Notes: generated by a model not told the origin, from the letters alone. A stretch of 64,000 bases of DNA from Spongiivirga citrea (GCF_010671565.1 NZ_JAABOQ010000001.1:620001-684000), one strand, 5' to 3'. Shown: positions 1-8,820, numbered from the stretch's first letter. Program-made: numbers and translations.

Positions 1-2
1 CC

Positions 3-137
3 ATTTTATTATCTAGCGGAGTTCTTGTTGCAATTAGCTTACTAGTTTATGTTATTTATCGAAACAAGATTCTTAACAAAAAATTCCACAAGCTTAAAAA
101 AGAGCTTTATGGTGAAACGATAAAATTAGAAAGTTAA
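3..137 (+). CDS. C-terminal end of an unidentified membrane protein (partial)
   Basis: An open frame enters from the left edge of the window and stops with TAA at 135-137. The 44 visible residues are one hydrophobic stretch (VLVAISLLVYVIY) followed by a basic tail rich in Lys (NKKFHKLKKELYG), which looks like a transmembrane helix with a cytoplasmic end. Its last four bases overlap the stop of the convergent peptidase gene. Too little is present to name a family. Confidence 0.5.
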   Translation: MLLSSGVLVAISLLVYVIYRNKILNKKFHKLKKELYGETIKLES

Positions 138-1441
138 TTTTCTGAATTTATTAAGCGATAAATTAATAACGCAGCTCTTTTAGTAAGTGTTTCAACAGTA
201 TTTAAGTTCACTGTTTCTTGAGGAGTATGGGCATCTGTTCCCATTGTTCCTAATCCGTCTAGGCAATCGACATATTGTGCTACAAAAGAGATATCAGCAG
301 CACCTCGACCTCCTGGGTCATAGGCTTTAACACGACCTTGACCTAAATCTTTACTAACTCTATCGAGTGCTTTTAGTAATTTTTCATTTCCAGGAGTAGG
401 TCCCATTGCCGGGTAACTATCAGTAAACTCAATTGTGGCCTTAGTCTTTGGTAGATTATCAGCAACGATTGCTCTCATTTTAGTTCTCGCCTCTTCTTTT
501 TGCGCTTCTGATATAAATCTAAGCCCTCCTTTTACAACTGTTTTCTGAGCAACGACATTACTCTTACCAAAAGCGTTGCCACGGCTTGCATTATAGTCAA
601 TAGACAAATCCGTCCCACCCATTATAATTCCAGGATTAAACGTCAAGTATTCTGGACCTTTCACTTTGGTATAAAACTCATTGAGAATACGGGACATTTC
701 AAAAATAGCTCCTGCTCCTACACGCTCATTAAAAATACCTGATGAGTGTGCTCTAAAACCAGAAACCTCTACCTTCCACCCACTACTTCCTCGTCTTGCA
801 GTAGTAGCATCATTATATCCCGTAGATGTTTCAAAACCCAATGCAATATCACTGCGCTTTGCGGCATCAATTAGTGGTTTTCGGCTTATACTTAATGGCT
901 TTCCTGTACTTTCTTCATCGCCCGTAAATGCCACAATTATTTGCGCATCTTTCAATAGCTTATTTTCTTGTAAGGCTTTAAGCGCGTATAGAATAACAAC
1001 ATCTCCGCCTTTCATATCATTTGCTCCTGGACCTTTTGCTATACTATCATTCACTTTTTCAAATTGCTGAAAGGGACTATCTTCTTCAAAAACGGTATCC
1101 AAATGCCCTATTAAAAGTATCTTTTTTCCAGTATTTCCTTTATGCTCAGCAAATAAATGTCCAGCACGTTTCATGTCCGTTGGCATATCAATCCAATTTG
1201 CGGAGAAACCAATATCATTAAACTCTTTTTGAAATACCATACCAACTTGCTTTACTCCTTTTAAGTTTTGAGTACCGCTATTGATATTGACTACTTTTTC
1301 TAAAAATTGAAGAGCTTCTTTATTATTACGTTCGATCGTCTTAATGATCTTACGTTCTTTTCTAGAAAGATTTTTTTGTGCAAAAAGTGGCTGAATACAT
1401 AAAAATGAAACAACCACCAAAAGAAGAGTAAACGACCTCAT
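134..1441 (-). CDS. M20 family zinc metallopeptidase (glutamate carboxypeptidase-like), exported
   Basis: This 435-residue protein begins with a signal peptide (about residues 1-21, ending FAQ), so it probably acts in the periplasm or outside the cell. Motifs of the M20 di-zinc peptidases are present: HLDT at 113-116, a metal-binding Asp in GANDMKGG near 142, the catalytic/metal pair GDEES at 174-178 and a late His in GTDAHTPQE. The family removes C-terminal glutamate or other amino acids from peptides and folates; the substrate here cannot be read. ATG start at 1441. The gene is convergent with the partial gene at the window edge, overlapping it by 4 bp. Confidence 0.87.
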   Translation of the reverse strand: MRSFTLLLVVVSFLCIQPLFAQKNLSRKERKIIKTIERNNKEALQFLEKVVNINSGTQNLKGVKQVGMVFQKEFNDIGFSANWIDMPTDMKRAGHLFAEHKGNTGKKILLIGHLDTVFEEDSPFQQFEKVNDSIAKGPGANDMKGGDVVILYALKALQENKLLKDAQIIVAFTGDEESTGKPLSISRKPLIDAAKRSDIALGFETSTGYNDATTARRGSSGWKVEVSGFRAHSSGIFNERVGAGAIFEMSRILNEFYTKVKGPEYLTFNPGIIMGGTDLSIDYNASRGNAFGKSNVVAQKTVVKGGLRFISEAQKEEARTKMRAIVADNLPKTKATIEFTDSYPAMGPTPGNEKLLKALDRVSKDLGQGRVKAYDPGGRGAADISFVAQYVDCLDGLGTMGTDAHTPQETVNLNTVETLTKRAALLIYRLINSEN

Positions 1442-1480
1442 GTCAAATTGAATTTAAACTAAAAGTAATCAATTTGACAT
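1440..1480. repeat. Inverted repeat between the CBS-type synthase and the M20 peptidase
   Basis: Perfect 11-bp arms ATGTCAAATTG (1440-1450) and CAATTTGACAT (1470-1480) are separated by 19 nt. The left arm covers two bases of the peptidase start codon. There is no following T-run, so it is not a classic terminator. It could act as an operator or as an mRNA hairpin that masks the peptidase start. Confidence 0.5.
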
Positions 1481-1497
1481 GAAATCAGTTTAGAAAA

Positions 1498-2856
1498 TTA
1501 AATAGCACTAATGATATCGTGCTTGGTAATAATATGATGCTTGCCGTTACTTAATTCCACCAGTACAGCTTGATTTTCTTTAGTAATCAAATTAGAAACC
1601 TTATCTATTGTCGCATCCGCCTTCACAATCGGAAAAGCAGCTTGCATTACATCTTTAATAGGAACAGTTGCAATGTCACCATTTTTGATATAGGCCTGCA
1701 GTAACGCAGTCTCATCTAAAGAACCTACGAAACCTTCATGGTCTTCGACTGGAATCTGAGAAATTTTATACTCGCGCATGCGTTCAATAGCATGTTGCAC
1801 TAATTCTTCAGTTCTTACTGTCACCAAAGGTTTATCACTATGATCTTTTATAAGATCAGCAGCCACTGTTACCTCTTCATCTAAAAATCCACGGTCCCGC
1901 ATCCAATCGTCATTAAACATTTTACCAACATAACGACTACCATGATCGTGGAATAAAATAACCACCACATCATCTTTTGTGAAGTGTTCTTTTAATTGCA
2001 ACAATCCTTTAATTGCAGCCCCTGCGGAATTACCAAGAAACATTCCTTCCTCTTTTGCCAAACGACGGGTATAAATCGCAGCATCTTTATCAGTAACCTT
2101 AGTAAAACCATCAATTACACTAAAGTCAACATTTTCTGGAAGAATATCTTCACCAATTCCTTCAGTTACGTAAGGGTAAATCTCATTCTCATCAAAAATT
2201 CCTGTTTCATGGTACTTTTTAAATACCGATCCGTAGGTATCAATTCCCCAAACCTTAACATTCGGATTTTGCTCTTTAAGATACTTACCAACTCCTGAAA
2301 TCGTTCCTCCAGTTCCGACACCAACAATAAAGTGAGTCACTTTTCCGTCAGTTTGTTTCCAAATTTCTGGCCCAGTACTTTGGTAGTGTGCTCTAGCGTT
2401 AGACGGATTGTCGTACTGATTTACATACCAAGAATTTGGAGTTTCTTCAGATAATCGTTTTGAAGTGGAATAATACGATCTCGGATCATCGGGCTCCACA
2501 TTCGTTGGGCATACTACTACTTCACTTCCCACCGCACGAAGAATATCCATTTTTTCCTTCGACTGTTTATCGCTAATCACGCATACCATTTTGTAACCTT
2601 TGATGATTGCTGCTAAGGCCAATCCCATCCCTGTATTACCCGAAGTACCTTCAATTATGGTCCCTCCAGGTTTTAATCGACCATCAGCCTCTGCATCTTC
2701 AATCATTTGCAAGGCCATGCGATCTTTTACCGAATTACCTGGATTAAAGGTTTCGTATTTAGCAAGTACCAAAGCATCGACTCCTTTTACAAGCGTATTC
2801 ATTTTTATCATTGGGGTGTTCCCAATTGTACCTAATATATTTTCAGCGTATTCCAT
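1498..2856 (-). CDS. PLP-dependent cystathionine beta-synthase / cysteine synthase with a CBS domain pair
   Basis: A 452-residue two-part enzyme. Residues 1-320 form a fold-type II PLP synthase domain: the Schiff-base Lys is K44 in NSVKDR, the substrate loop is TSGNTG (71-76), and the phosphate-binding glycine-rich loop is GVGTGGT. Residues about 335-452 are two CBS motifs, which usually bind adenine nucleotides or SAM. It should condense serine with homocysteine, or an activated serine with sulfide; sequence alone does not decide. A cytosolic role in sulfur amino-acid metabolism fits the sulfate-assimilation operon elsewhere in the window. ATG at 2856 lies 17 nt past a -7 element. Confidence 0.87.
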   Translation of the reverse strand: MEYAENILGTIGNTPMIKMNTLVKGVDALVLAKYETFNPGNSVKDRMALQMIEDAEADGRLKPGGTIIEGTSGNTGMGLALAAIIKGYKMVCVISDKQSKEKMDILRAVGSEVVVCPTNVEPDDPRSYYSTSKRLSEETPNSWYVNQYDNPSNARAHYQSTGPEIWKQTDGKVTHFIVGVGTGGTISGVGKYLKEQNPNVKVWGIDTYGSVFKKYHETGIFDENEIYPYVTEGIGEDILPENVDFSVIDGFTKVTDKDAAIYTRRLAKEEGMFLGNSAGAAIKGLLQLKEHFTKDDVVVILFHDHGSRYVGKMFNDDWMRDRGFLDEEVTVAADLIKDHSDKPLVTVRTEELVQHAIERMREYKISQIPVEDHEGFVGSLDETALLQAYIKNGDIATVPIKDVMQAAFPIVKADATIDKVSNLITKENQAVLVELSNGKHHIITKHDIISAI

Positions 2857-2873
2857 TAATCAAAATTGTGGTG

Positions 2874-2881
2874 CAAAGATA
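2874..2881 (-). promoter_or_regulatory. Bacteroidota -7 promoter element for the CBS-type synthase
   Basis: On the minus strand the sequence is TATCTTTG, an exact match to TAnnTTTG, the -7 element of the Bacteroidota major sigma factor. It lies 17 nt upstream of the ATG at 2856. I see no convincing TTG at -33. Confidence 0.45.
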
Positions 2882-2921
2882 CTTGTAATCTTCACAATAA
2901 AGAAAGTTGAATAAGAAGGTT

Positions 2922-4157
2922 TTAATCAAACCGAATTGCCTTAACCGGGCTAATCTTGGTTATTATTTGAGAGGGCAACAATAACATGAGCACACACAGT
3001 AGCAACACACCCAAATTAAGCGCTATGATATAGCGAACATCTATATAAACAGGAGCCTCGGTAACATAATAATTGACAGGATCGAGTTTAATGAAACCAA
3101 ACTTTTTCTGGATATATAATAAGCCTACACCAATCACATTGCCCCAAAGTAGCCCTAGGACTATTAAATAGCCTGCATTATATAAAAATATCTGCCTTAT
3201 GCTCCTGTTTTGCATTCCCATGGCTTTAAAGATGCCAATCATAGGTGTTCGTTCTAAAATAAGAACTAGCAAAGCCGTAATCATATTTATACCTGCCACA
3301 AAGATCATGATAACCATAATGATCAAAATATTAAAATCGAAAATCGCGAGCCACTCGAAAATGGTGAAAAATTGGTCGGCAATGGTGGTGGTATTCAATG
3401 TAGATAGAACACTTCCGTACACCTCATTTCCTTTTTCCTGTAGTTCAGAAAAATCATCAATAAATACTTCGAAACTTCCAACTTCATCCGGTTTCCAACG
3501 ATTCATACGTTGAATGTGCCTGATATCGGCAAAGACATACTTTTCATCAAACTCTTTAAAACCGCTATCGTATAAGCCGACAATTGTAAAATTGCGCTTG
3601 TTGGGTATGTCTGAATTATTTCTGAGAAAAAAAGAGCCAAAAGAATCACCAACTGAAAGTTGTAATCTATTGGCCATATAAGCCGACAGGATCACCTCCT
3701 TGTTTTCCTTTTCTTCATCGACTTTCGGAGTTCGACCTTCAACAATAAACTCATCGAAATTTTGCCATTGATAATCTGCTCCAACACCTTTTAAAACAAT
3801 TCCTTCAAAAGTATTTTCAGTACGAATAACACCAGCCTTTGTAGCCACAGCCTGGATATGCTTAATGCCATCTACCGTTTTAAACTCGGGATAAAATTCT
3901 TGATTTGTAGAAATGGGCTTTCCCGAACTTTGAGAATTGTTATTGTCGAAATTGACTATTTGAATATGTCCATTGAACGCTGCAACTTTATCTCGTATTT
4001 TTTGTTGCAAACCAACACCAACAGCAATGGCAACCATCATCATGATCAAACCCAACGCAATTGCACTAATGGCAATTTTTATTATCGGCCCCGATATGCT
4101 ACTTTTATAATGCTTGCTGCCAATAATACGTTTGGCGATAAAATATTCTAAATTCAA
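2922..4157 (-). CDS. ABC transporter permease, FtsX/LolC-LolE-like
   Basis: A 411-residue membrane protein with one N-terminal helix (about residues 25-50), a periplasmic domain of about 220 residues and three C-terminal helices (about 275-400). This is the MacB/FtsX permease layout seen in lipoprotein-releasing transporters. The opening NLEYFIAKRIIG is typical of the flavobacterial LolE-like family. The start codon is TTG at 4157; the ATG at 4165 is out of frame. No ATPase gene is adjacent, so the partner must be elsewhere. Only 11 bp separate it from the divergent DUF1343 gene, so the two promoters must overlap the opposing coding sequences. Confidence 0.82.
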   Translation of the reverse strand: MNLEYFIAKRIIGSKHYKSSISGPIIKIAISAIALGLIMMMVAIAVGVGLQQKIRDKVAAFNGHIQIVNFDNNNSQSSGKPISTNQEFYPEFKTVDGIKHIQAVATKAGVIRTENTFEGIVLKGVGADYQWQNFDEFIVEGRTPKVDEEKENKEVILSAYMANRLQLSVGDSFGSFFLRNNSDIPNKRNFTIVGLYDSGFKEFDEKYVFADIRHIQRMNRWKPDEVGSFEVFIDDFSELQEKGNEVYGSVLSTLNTTTIADQFFTIFEWLAIFDFNILIIMVIMIFVAGINMITALLVLILERTPMIGIFKAMGMQNRSIRQIFLYNAGYLIVLGLLWGNVIGVGLLYIQKKFGFIKLDPVNYYVTEAPVYIDVRYIIALNLGVLLLCVLMLLLPSQIITKISPVKAIRFD

Positions 4158-4168
4158 CGGATCATACT

Positions 4169-5389
4169 GTGTTACAACTTTTCAAAAATACGCTTTTAGC
4201 TTGTCTTTTTTTACTCATTTCTTGTGGAGGTCAGACACGGAAAAAATCTATTTCTCAAGACGAACAAAAGACCTCAATCCCCAAAACACCTATTACCGCA
4301 GCGAACCAAACTGAAAACTACATACATAAGCTAAAAGGAAAGCGTATTGGTATTGTAGCGAATCAGACCTCAGTTATTTTTAAAAAAGAAGGATATACCC
4401 ATTTAGTCGATTCATTAATATCGCTTAATGTAAATGTAGTAAAGGTATTTGCGCCCGAACATGGATTTCGCGGTTCAGCCGATGCTGGAGAAGATGTTGA
4501 GGATGGTTTTGACAAAAAAACCAAGCTTCCCATTTTTTCACTACATGGAAAACACAAAAAACCCACGGAAGAACAATTACAGAATCTCGACCTCATCATT
4601 TTTGATATTCAAGATGTGGGTGTTCGTTTTTACACCTATATATCAACCTTGCATTATGTTATGGAAGCGGCGGCAGAAAATAGCAAAAAAGTATTAGTTT
4701 TTGACAGGCCCAACCCCAACGGGCACTATGTTGACGGACCGACCTTGAAAATGGAATACTCAAGCTTTGTAGGCAAACATCCTATTCCGTTGGTTCACGG
4801 AATGACTATTGGTGAATATGCTCAAATGATCAACGGCGAAAACTGGCTTACTGATTCGACAAAATGTGATATTGAAGTAATTCCAATAGCGAATTACAAT
4901 CATAATACTCAATACAGTCTACCGATACGGCCATCGCCAAATTTACCAAATGATAAATCGATTAACTTATATCCTAGTTTAGGTTTATTTGAAGGCACGA
5001 ACATCAATGCGGGTCGTGGCACTGAATTTCAATTTCAACGATACGGAGCACCATTTTTAGATACTCTGAAATATGATTTTAAATACTGGCCAAGACCTAA
5101 TTTTGGAGCGAAATACCCTAAACATTCTGGTGGAGTTTGCTATGGAAAAGATCTTACCAAAACTCCGTATTTATCTAAAGTTGATTTGTCTTGGGTTATT
5201 GATGCCTATAACAATACCAAAGACAAAAGCTTATTTTTTAAAGATCGAGGCTTTACCATTCATGCGGGGAATGAGGAATTACGAAAGCAAATTGAAGCTG
5301 GAATGAATGTGGAGGAGATTCGTGAGACTTGGAAGTCTGATCTAGAGGGATTTAGAGAGATAAGAAAGAAGTATTTAATATATGATTAA
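4169..5389 (+). CDS. DUF1343 lipoprotein, probable exo-beta-N-acetylmuramidase (NamZ-like, GH171)
   Basis: A 406-residue protein with an SPII signal and lipobox (LLIS followed by Cys19). Hallmarks of DUF1343 are visible: RIGIVANQTSV, FAPEHGFRGSADAGE, IFDIQDVGVRFYTY, FDRPNPNGHYVDGP and GLFEGTNINAGRGTEFQF. Family members include NamZ, which releases N-acetylmuramic acid from the non-reducing end of peptidoglycan fragments; applying that here is inference. It is anchored in the envelope, consistent with cell-wall recycling. The start is GTG at 4169; no in-frame ATG gives a better signal peptide. The next gene follows after 2 bp. Confidence 0.85.
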   Translation: MLQLFKNTLLACLFLLISCGGQTRKKSISQDEQKTSIPKTPITAANQTENYIHKLKGKRIGIVANQTSVIFKKEGYTHLVDSLISLNVNVVKVFAPEHGFRGSADAGEDVEDGFDKKTKLPIFSLHGKHKKPTEEQLQNLDLIIFDIQDVGVRFYTYISTLHYVMEAAAENSKKVLVFDRPNPNGHYVDGPTLKMEYSSFVGKHPIPLVHGMTIGEYAQMINGENWLTDSTKCDIEVIPIANYNHNTQYSLPIRPSPNLPNDKSINLYPSLGLFEGTNINAGRGTEFQFQRYGAPFLDTLKYDFKYWPRPNFGAKYPKHSGGVCYGKDLTKTPYLSKVDLSWVIDAYNNTKDKSLFFKDRGFTIHAGNEELRKQIEAGMNVEEIRETWKSDLEGFREIRKKYLIYD

Positions 5390-5391
5390 TA

Positions 5392-5808
5392 ATGAATAAG
5401 ATTTTCGACACCTACCGTCCTGATGGATTTCGAACCGTAAATCCCTATTTATTTACTGCCAATCCGGAAGAGTTAATTGACTTTATGAAACTTGTGTTTT
5501 ATGCTGAAGAAATAGGTCGCTCTTTACATCCTAAAACTGGGGTGATTCCTAATTGTATTTTGAAAATTGGTGATTCTTGCATAATGATCAGCCAAGCACC
5601 AGCCTCTTTCTTAAATATGAGAACTGCACTTTATTTATATGTTGATGAAGTAGATGAAATACATAGGCGTGCAGTAGAAAATAGTGCTAAAGTAGAGTTT
5701 GAGCCAGCAGATATGGACTATGGTGATAGACAATCGGGTATTGTTGATCCAGCTGGTAATTACTGGTGGATATCAAAACGACTAGTTAAAAAAGGGTATC
5801 ATGATTGA
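5392..5808 (+). CDS. VOC superfamily protein, PhnB-like glyoxalase fold
   Basis: A 138-residue protein built of two beta-alpha-beta-beta-beta units, as in PhnB-type VOC proteins. The opening VNPYLFTANPEELIDFMKLVF and the closing DRQSGIVDPAGNYWWISK are typical. These proteins bind a metal or act as small-molecule binding or resistance proteins, and the function of this one is not known. It starts 2 bp after the NamZ-like gene and is probably co-transcribed with it. No signal peptide, so cytosolic. Confidence 0.75.
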   Translation: MNKIFDTYRPDGFRTVNPYLFTANPEELIDFMKLVFYAEEIGRSLHPKTGVIPNCILKIGDSCIMISQAPASFLNMRTALYLYVDEVDEIHRRAVENSAKVEFEPADMDYGDRQSGIVDPAGNYWWISKRLVKKGYHD

Positions 5809-5829
5809 TTCATATTAAATTCGGAAAAC

Positions 5830-6273
5830 ATGAAACAAAATATTTTAATACTAGTGTTACTTCTTTTTATTTCAATAGGTTGTACTGACAGAAATCAAAA
5901 TGATCTTGAAAACTGGCAAGCTGAGATTATTAAAGTCGAAAAAGACTTCAATGACATGGCTCAGAAAGACGGTTTAATTAAAGCCTTTGAATTTTATGCC
6001 GCGAAGGATGGAGTTATCCGAAGAGGTAAAAAAGTCATCAAAGGAAAAGAAGCCATTGCCAATTGGTATCAAAAGGATGTAAGACCAAACGAAACCCTAA
6101 CTTGGAAACCAACCTTCGTTGATGTAAGTGAATCCGGAGATTTAGCGTATACCTATGGTGACTATGTTTTTACTTCATTGGATTCTTTAGGTAACAAAAA
6201 AGAAAACAAGGGCATTTTTCATACTGTTTGGAAAAGGCAAAAAGACGGTAATTGGCGATTTGTTTGGGATTAA
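5830..6273 (+). CDS. NTF2-like / DUF4440-type lipoprotein
   Basis: A 147-residue protein with an SPII signal (lipobox FISIG followed by Cys18). The rest matches the cone-shaped NTF2/SnoaL fold: an N-terminal helix (WQAEIIKVEKDFNDMAQ), GVIRRGKKVIKGKEAI in the middle and a closing strand KDGNWRFVWD. Such lipoproteins are common in Bacteroidota and lack a firm function. It follows the VOC gene after 21 bp and may be the last gene of that transcript. Confidence 0.72.
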   Translation: MKQNILILVLLLFISIGCTDRNQNDLENWQAEIIKVEKDFNDMAQKDGLIKAFEFYAAKDGVIRRGKKVIKGKEAIANWYQKDVRPNETLTWKPTFVDVSESGDLAYTYGDYVFTSLDSLGNKKENKGIFHTVWKRQKDGNWRFVWD

Positions 6274-6321
6274 CAATTATCAAAACGTTCATATTACATT
6301 CCTTTAAGCCAAAAAAAAAGA

Positions 6322-6346
6322 GGTCTCGACTCAGCTCGACCAGACA
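6322..6346. repeat. Short dyad repeat of dispersed type
   Basis: The segment starting GGTCTCGACTCAGCTCGACC holds an imperfect inverted repeat (GGTCtCGA / tCGaCC) and ends in CAGACA, directly after a run of nine A. It resembles the small dispersed hairpin repeats common between genes in Flavobacteriaceae. Only one copy was noticed in this window. Confidence 0.3.
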
Positions 6347-6426
6347 ATATTTTTAGGTTCTATCCTTTGCATAGAATTCAATTTTCTTAAAATTCTCTCA
6401 AAAATTTAAATTGATTTATTATTTAG

Positions 6427-6438
6427 TTGATATATCAA
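6427..6438. promoter_or_regulatory. Perfect 12-bp palindrome, probable MarR operator
   Basis: TTGATATATCAA is a perfect palindrome whose right end lies 27 bp upstream of the MarR ATG at 6466. MarR proteins bind short AT-rich dyads of this kind and often repress their own operon. The position, just before a two-gene operon led by marR, supports autoregulation. Confidence 0.55.
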
Positions 6439-6465
6439 TTATATTTACATCAAATATATTGTCTA

Positions 6466-6906
6466 ATGCATTTCGAAAGTCCTTCTAAAACGATCTTTTA
6501 TCAAATAGAAAAAGCTATAAAGCAGTACCGCACTATGGCGCAGGTCAATCTCAATCAACTTGGCTATAATGTGACCATTAATCAAATTCTACTGATGATC
6601 CAAATACAACAGCAGTCAGACATAAGTCAGGTAGAACTTGCTAATCTTTTATTTAAAGATGTGGCCTCAGTAACTCGAATGATCGAATTACTAGTTCGGG
6701 AAAATCTTGTTCAACGTGCAGAAAACAAAATTGACCGAAGGAAAAAAGATCTAAAAATCACTAAAAAAGGAGGAGAATTGCTGAACAAAGCAATTCCCGT
6801 AATTTCCAAAAATAGGGCTACTGCTCAAAAAAATATGAGCGAAGATGAGCTACAAACCCTTTTTAAACTATTAAATAAAATCATCATCAACACATCAAAA
6901 AAATGA
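6466..6906 (+). CDS. MarR family winged-helix transcriptional regulator
   Basis: About 146 residues from the ATG at 6466. An upstream in-frame TTG at 6427 falls inside the operator palindrome, so I reject it as the start. The winged helix is clear: ISQVELANLLFKDVASVTRMIELLVRE as helix-turn-helix, then KKDLKITKKGGELL as wing and following helix. The protein should dimerise and bind the palindrome at 6427-6438. The stop overlaps the next start (ATGA at 6903), so it is translationally coupled to the serine hydrolase, which is its most likely target gene. Confidence 0.85.
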   Translation: MHFESPSKTIFYQIEKAIKQYRTMAQVNLNQLGYNVTINQILLMIQIQQQSDISQVELANLLFKDVASVTRMIELLVRENLVQRAENKIDRRKKDLKITKKGGELLNKAIPVISKNRATAQKNMSEDELQTLFKLLNKIIINTSKK

Positions 6907-8225
6907 AACAGTTAATCAAAGTGCTATGTTTTGTTTGCTTAGTAGCCTGCAAAACAAATGGAAAATCACAATCGGCTTACCAAGGAAATGTCGAAACAGT
7001 AAAAAAACTACTCGATAGCACCGATTTAGGTAAAAATTATAATGGCTCCATACTAATAGCTGACGGAAAAGACGTTCTTTTTAAAAAATCGTATGGTACT
7101 AATCCACAAAACAATCAACCGAATGAAGTAGATACAAAATACGGAATCGCCTCGATGGGTAAAATGTTTACCGCTATTTCGATTATGCAGTTGTTAGAGA
7201 AGGAACAACTAACACTGCAACAAACCATAGGTGATATTTTTCCAGACTATCCCAATGAGCAGGCCAAAAAAATCACCATCCAGCAACTACTTTCTCATAC
7301 TTCGGGGCTTGGAGACTTCTTCGGACCAGAATTTGACAAAAATTCGGATAACATAAAAAGCTTACAGGACCATTTACCCTATTTTGTGAACGACCCTTTA
7401 GAATTTACTCCAGGTGAACAAATGCGCTACAGTAATGCTGGTTTTATTATTTTAGGTTTGATTATCGAAAAAATCACAGGCGTCGATCACAATTCTTATG
7501 TCACTAAAAATATATTGATTCCATCGGGTACGTCATCAGCAACATCATTATCAAGTTCAGCGGGTGGTGGAGATTTAACAGTTGAAGATCTTCACAAATT
7601 TGCCGTTGCACTTAAAAGTAATGAACTCATTAGTGAAGAATCACATTCTCAAATTACGACCGATCATTTTGGCAACGGATATGGCTATGGAATGAGCTTA
7701 AGAAACTTAAACGGCAAGGAAATTTACGGTCATAATGGCGGTGCTCCAGGTGCATCAGGAGAATTAGACTTGGTAAAAGGAGAATCACTAATCATAGCTA
7801 CATTATCTAACAGAAGCCCTATGGATGGCTGGGCACAGGTACGAACGCATTTAAGAAAAGAGTTTTTTGGAAGTACACCCAAAACCACAGAATTTTTAAA
7901 TACCGAAGAAGTAGTTAAAACTTACAAAGAGCAGGGTTTCGAAAAAGCAAGCAAACTACTCGCGAAGCTAGACAACAACATCTCTGATCGAAATACCTTT
8001 CGATTTGCGCAACAATATGCTGAACAAGGACAAGTAAACAAGGCTGTTGACATTTTAAAGCTAATTGTACAAGCCTATCCTGATCAATGGCATCCTTACA
8101 GTTTTCTTGCCGATTTTCAATTACAAGCAGGATTAAAAGATGAAGCAATTAAAAACTATAAAAAGAGCTTAGAAATAAATCCAGAAAACCAACAAGCGAT
8201 CGAACAGCTAAAGAAAATTGAGTAG
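6903..8225 (+). CDS. Serine beta-lactamase-like hydrolase lipoprotein with C-terminal TPR repeats
   Basis: A 440-residue lipoprotein (lipobox LVA followed by Cys16). Residues about 35-330 carry the class C/DD-peptidase motifs: S84-M-G-K87 (SxxK), Y176-S-N (YxN) and H277-N-G (HxG, in place of KTG). Residues about 340-440 form two or three TPR-like repeats (NTFRFAQQYAEQGQVNKAVDIL, HPYSFLADFQLQAGLKDEAI). The family includes esterases, D-aminopeptidases and penicillin-binding proteins; true beta-lactamase activity cannot be assumed. It overlaps marR by 4 bp. Location: periplasmic side of a membrane. Confidence 0.85.
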   Translation: MKQLIKVLCFVCLVACKTNGKSQSAYQGNVETVKKLLDSTDLGKNYNGSILIADGKDVLFKKSYGTNPQNNQPNEVDTKYGIASMGKMFTAISIMQLLEKEQLTLQQTIGDIFPDYPNEQAKKITIQQLLSHTSGLGDFFGPEFDKNSDNIKSLQDHLPYFVNDPLEFTPGEQMRYSNAGFIILGLIIEKITGVDHNSYVTKNILIPSGTSSATSLSSSAGGGDLTVEDLHKFAVALKSNELISEESHSQITTDHFGNGYGYGMSLRNLNGKEIYGHNGGAPGASGELDLVKGESLIIATLSNRSPMDGWAQVRTHLRKEFFGSTPKTTEFLNTEEVVKTYKEQGFEKASKLLAKLDNNISDRNTFRFAQQYAEQGQVNKAVDILKLIVQAYPDQWHPYSFLADFQLQAGLKDEAIKNYKKSLEINPENQQAIEQLKKIE

Positions 8226-8248
8226 CTGTTGCACACAATATACCAACC

Positions 8249-8270
8249 TAGGGATTGTTACTAGTCCCTA
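8249..8270 (+). terminator. Weak hairpin terminator after the serine hydrolase
   Basis: TAGGGA (8249-8254) pairs with TCCCTA (8265-8270) across a 10-nt loop and is followed by TTTT. It lies 24 bp past the hydrolase stop. The stem is short, so this is tentative. Confidence 0.35.
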
Positions 8271-8368
8271 TTTTAACCACTGTTCACTCCCGGTCCGATA
8301 GCTTTATTCTGGCAGGGAGTACTTTCAAAATACCTATACTTCTCGACCTTGTTGTATCTTCTTGGATC

Positions 8369-8800
8369 TTAATTGGCCCAATAATCCACTACAAATACCT
8401 TTTCTAAATGTGGTTGCAAGGCAGCAACAAATTCCTGATGCTTTGGGTGTGGTGAATAGACAGAGTCACGATCTTGTTCTGAACCAAAAGTTACCAAATA
8501 ACAATGGGTAAAATCTTGATGAAAATTTTCCGGACTGTCATTAATTCCCCATTCAAAATCTTTTATTTCAGGAATAGCGGCAGGCAATGCGTTAAACATA
8601 TCATTTAAATTGTTTACAGCCGCCTCAGGTGCTTCATCTTTAAATTTAAATAACACCACATGACGTAGTAATTTTTCAGGCATAATTTCTTCTTTAACAG
8701 TTTCGGAAATTTCTTTTTCTTCCTTTTTCTCAGCACACGATTGACTACCTACTCCAATAAATACTAATAAACATAATGCAATTTTCACTCGATTGATCAT
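8369..8800 (-). CDS. Dabb (stress-responsive alpha/beta barrel) domain lipoprotein
   Basis: A 143-residue protein with an SPII-like signal (about residues 1-22, Cys22 after VGSQS). Residues about 43-140 are a Dabb domain of the ferredoxin-like dimeric barrel type: LLRHVVLFKFKDEAPE, then EWGINDSPENFHQDFTHCYLV and HPKHQEFVAALQPHL. The domain occurs in small-molecule cyclases and in unassigned proteins. It is the last gene of a probable PhyH-SDR-Dabb operon (20 bp after the SDR gene), so it may handle the same compound outside the cytoplasm. Confidence 0.78.
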   Translation of the reverse strand: MINRVKIALCLLVFIGVGSQSCAEKKEEKEISETVKEEIMPEKLLRHVVLFKFKDEAPEAAVNNLNDMFNALPAAIPEIKDFEWGINDSPENFHQDFTHCYLVTFGSEQDRDSVYSPHPKHQEFVAALQPHLEKVFVVDYWAN

Positions 8801-8820
8801 TCAATTTTTTGTTTTAATTG

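Noticed and set aside
681-1070. A 129-codon plus-strand frame inside the M20 peptidase gene
   Set aside because: It lies fully antisense to a gene with clear catalytic motifs and shows no domain of its own.
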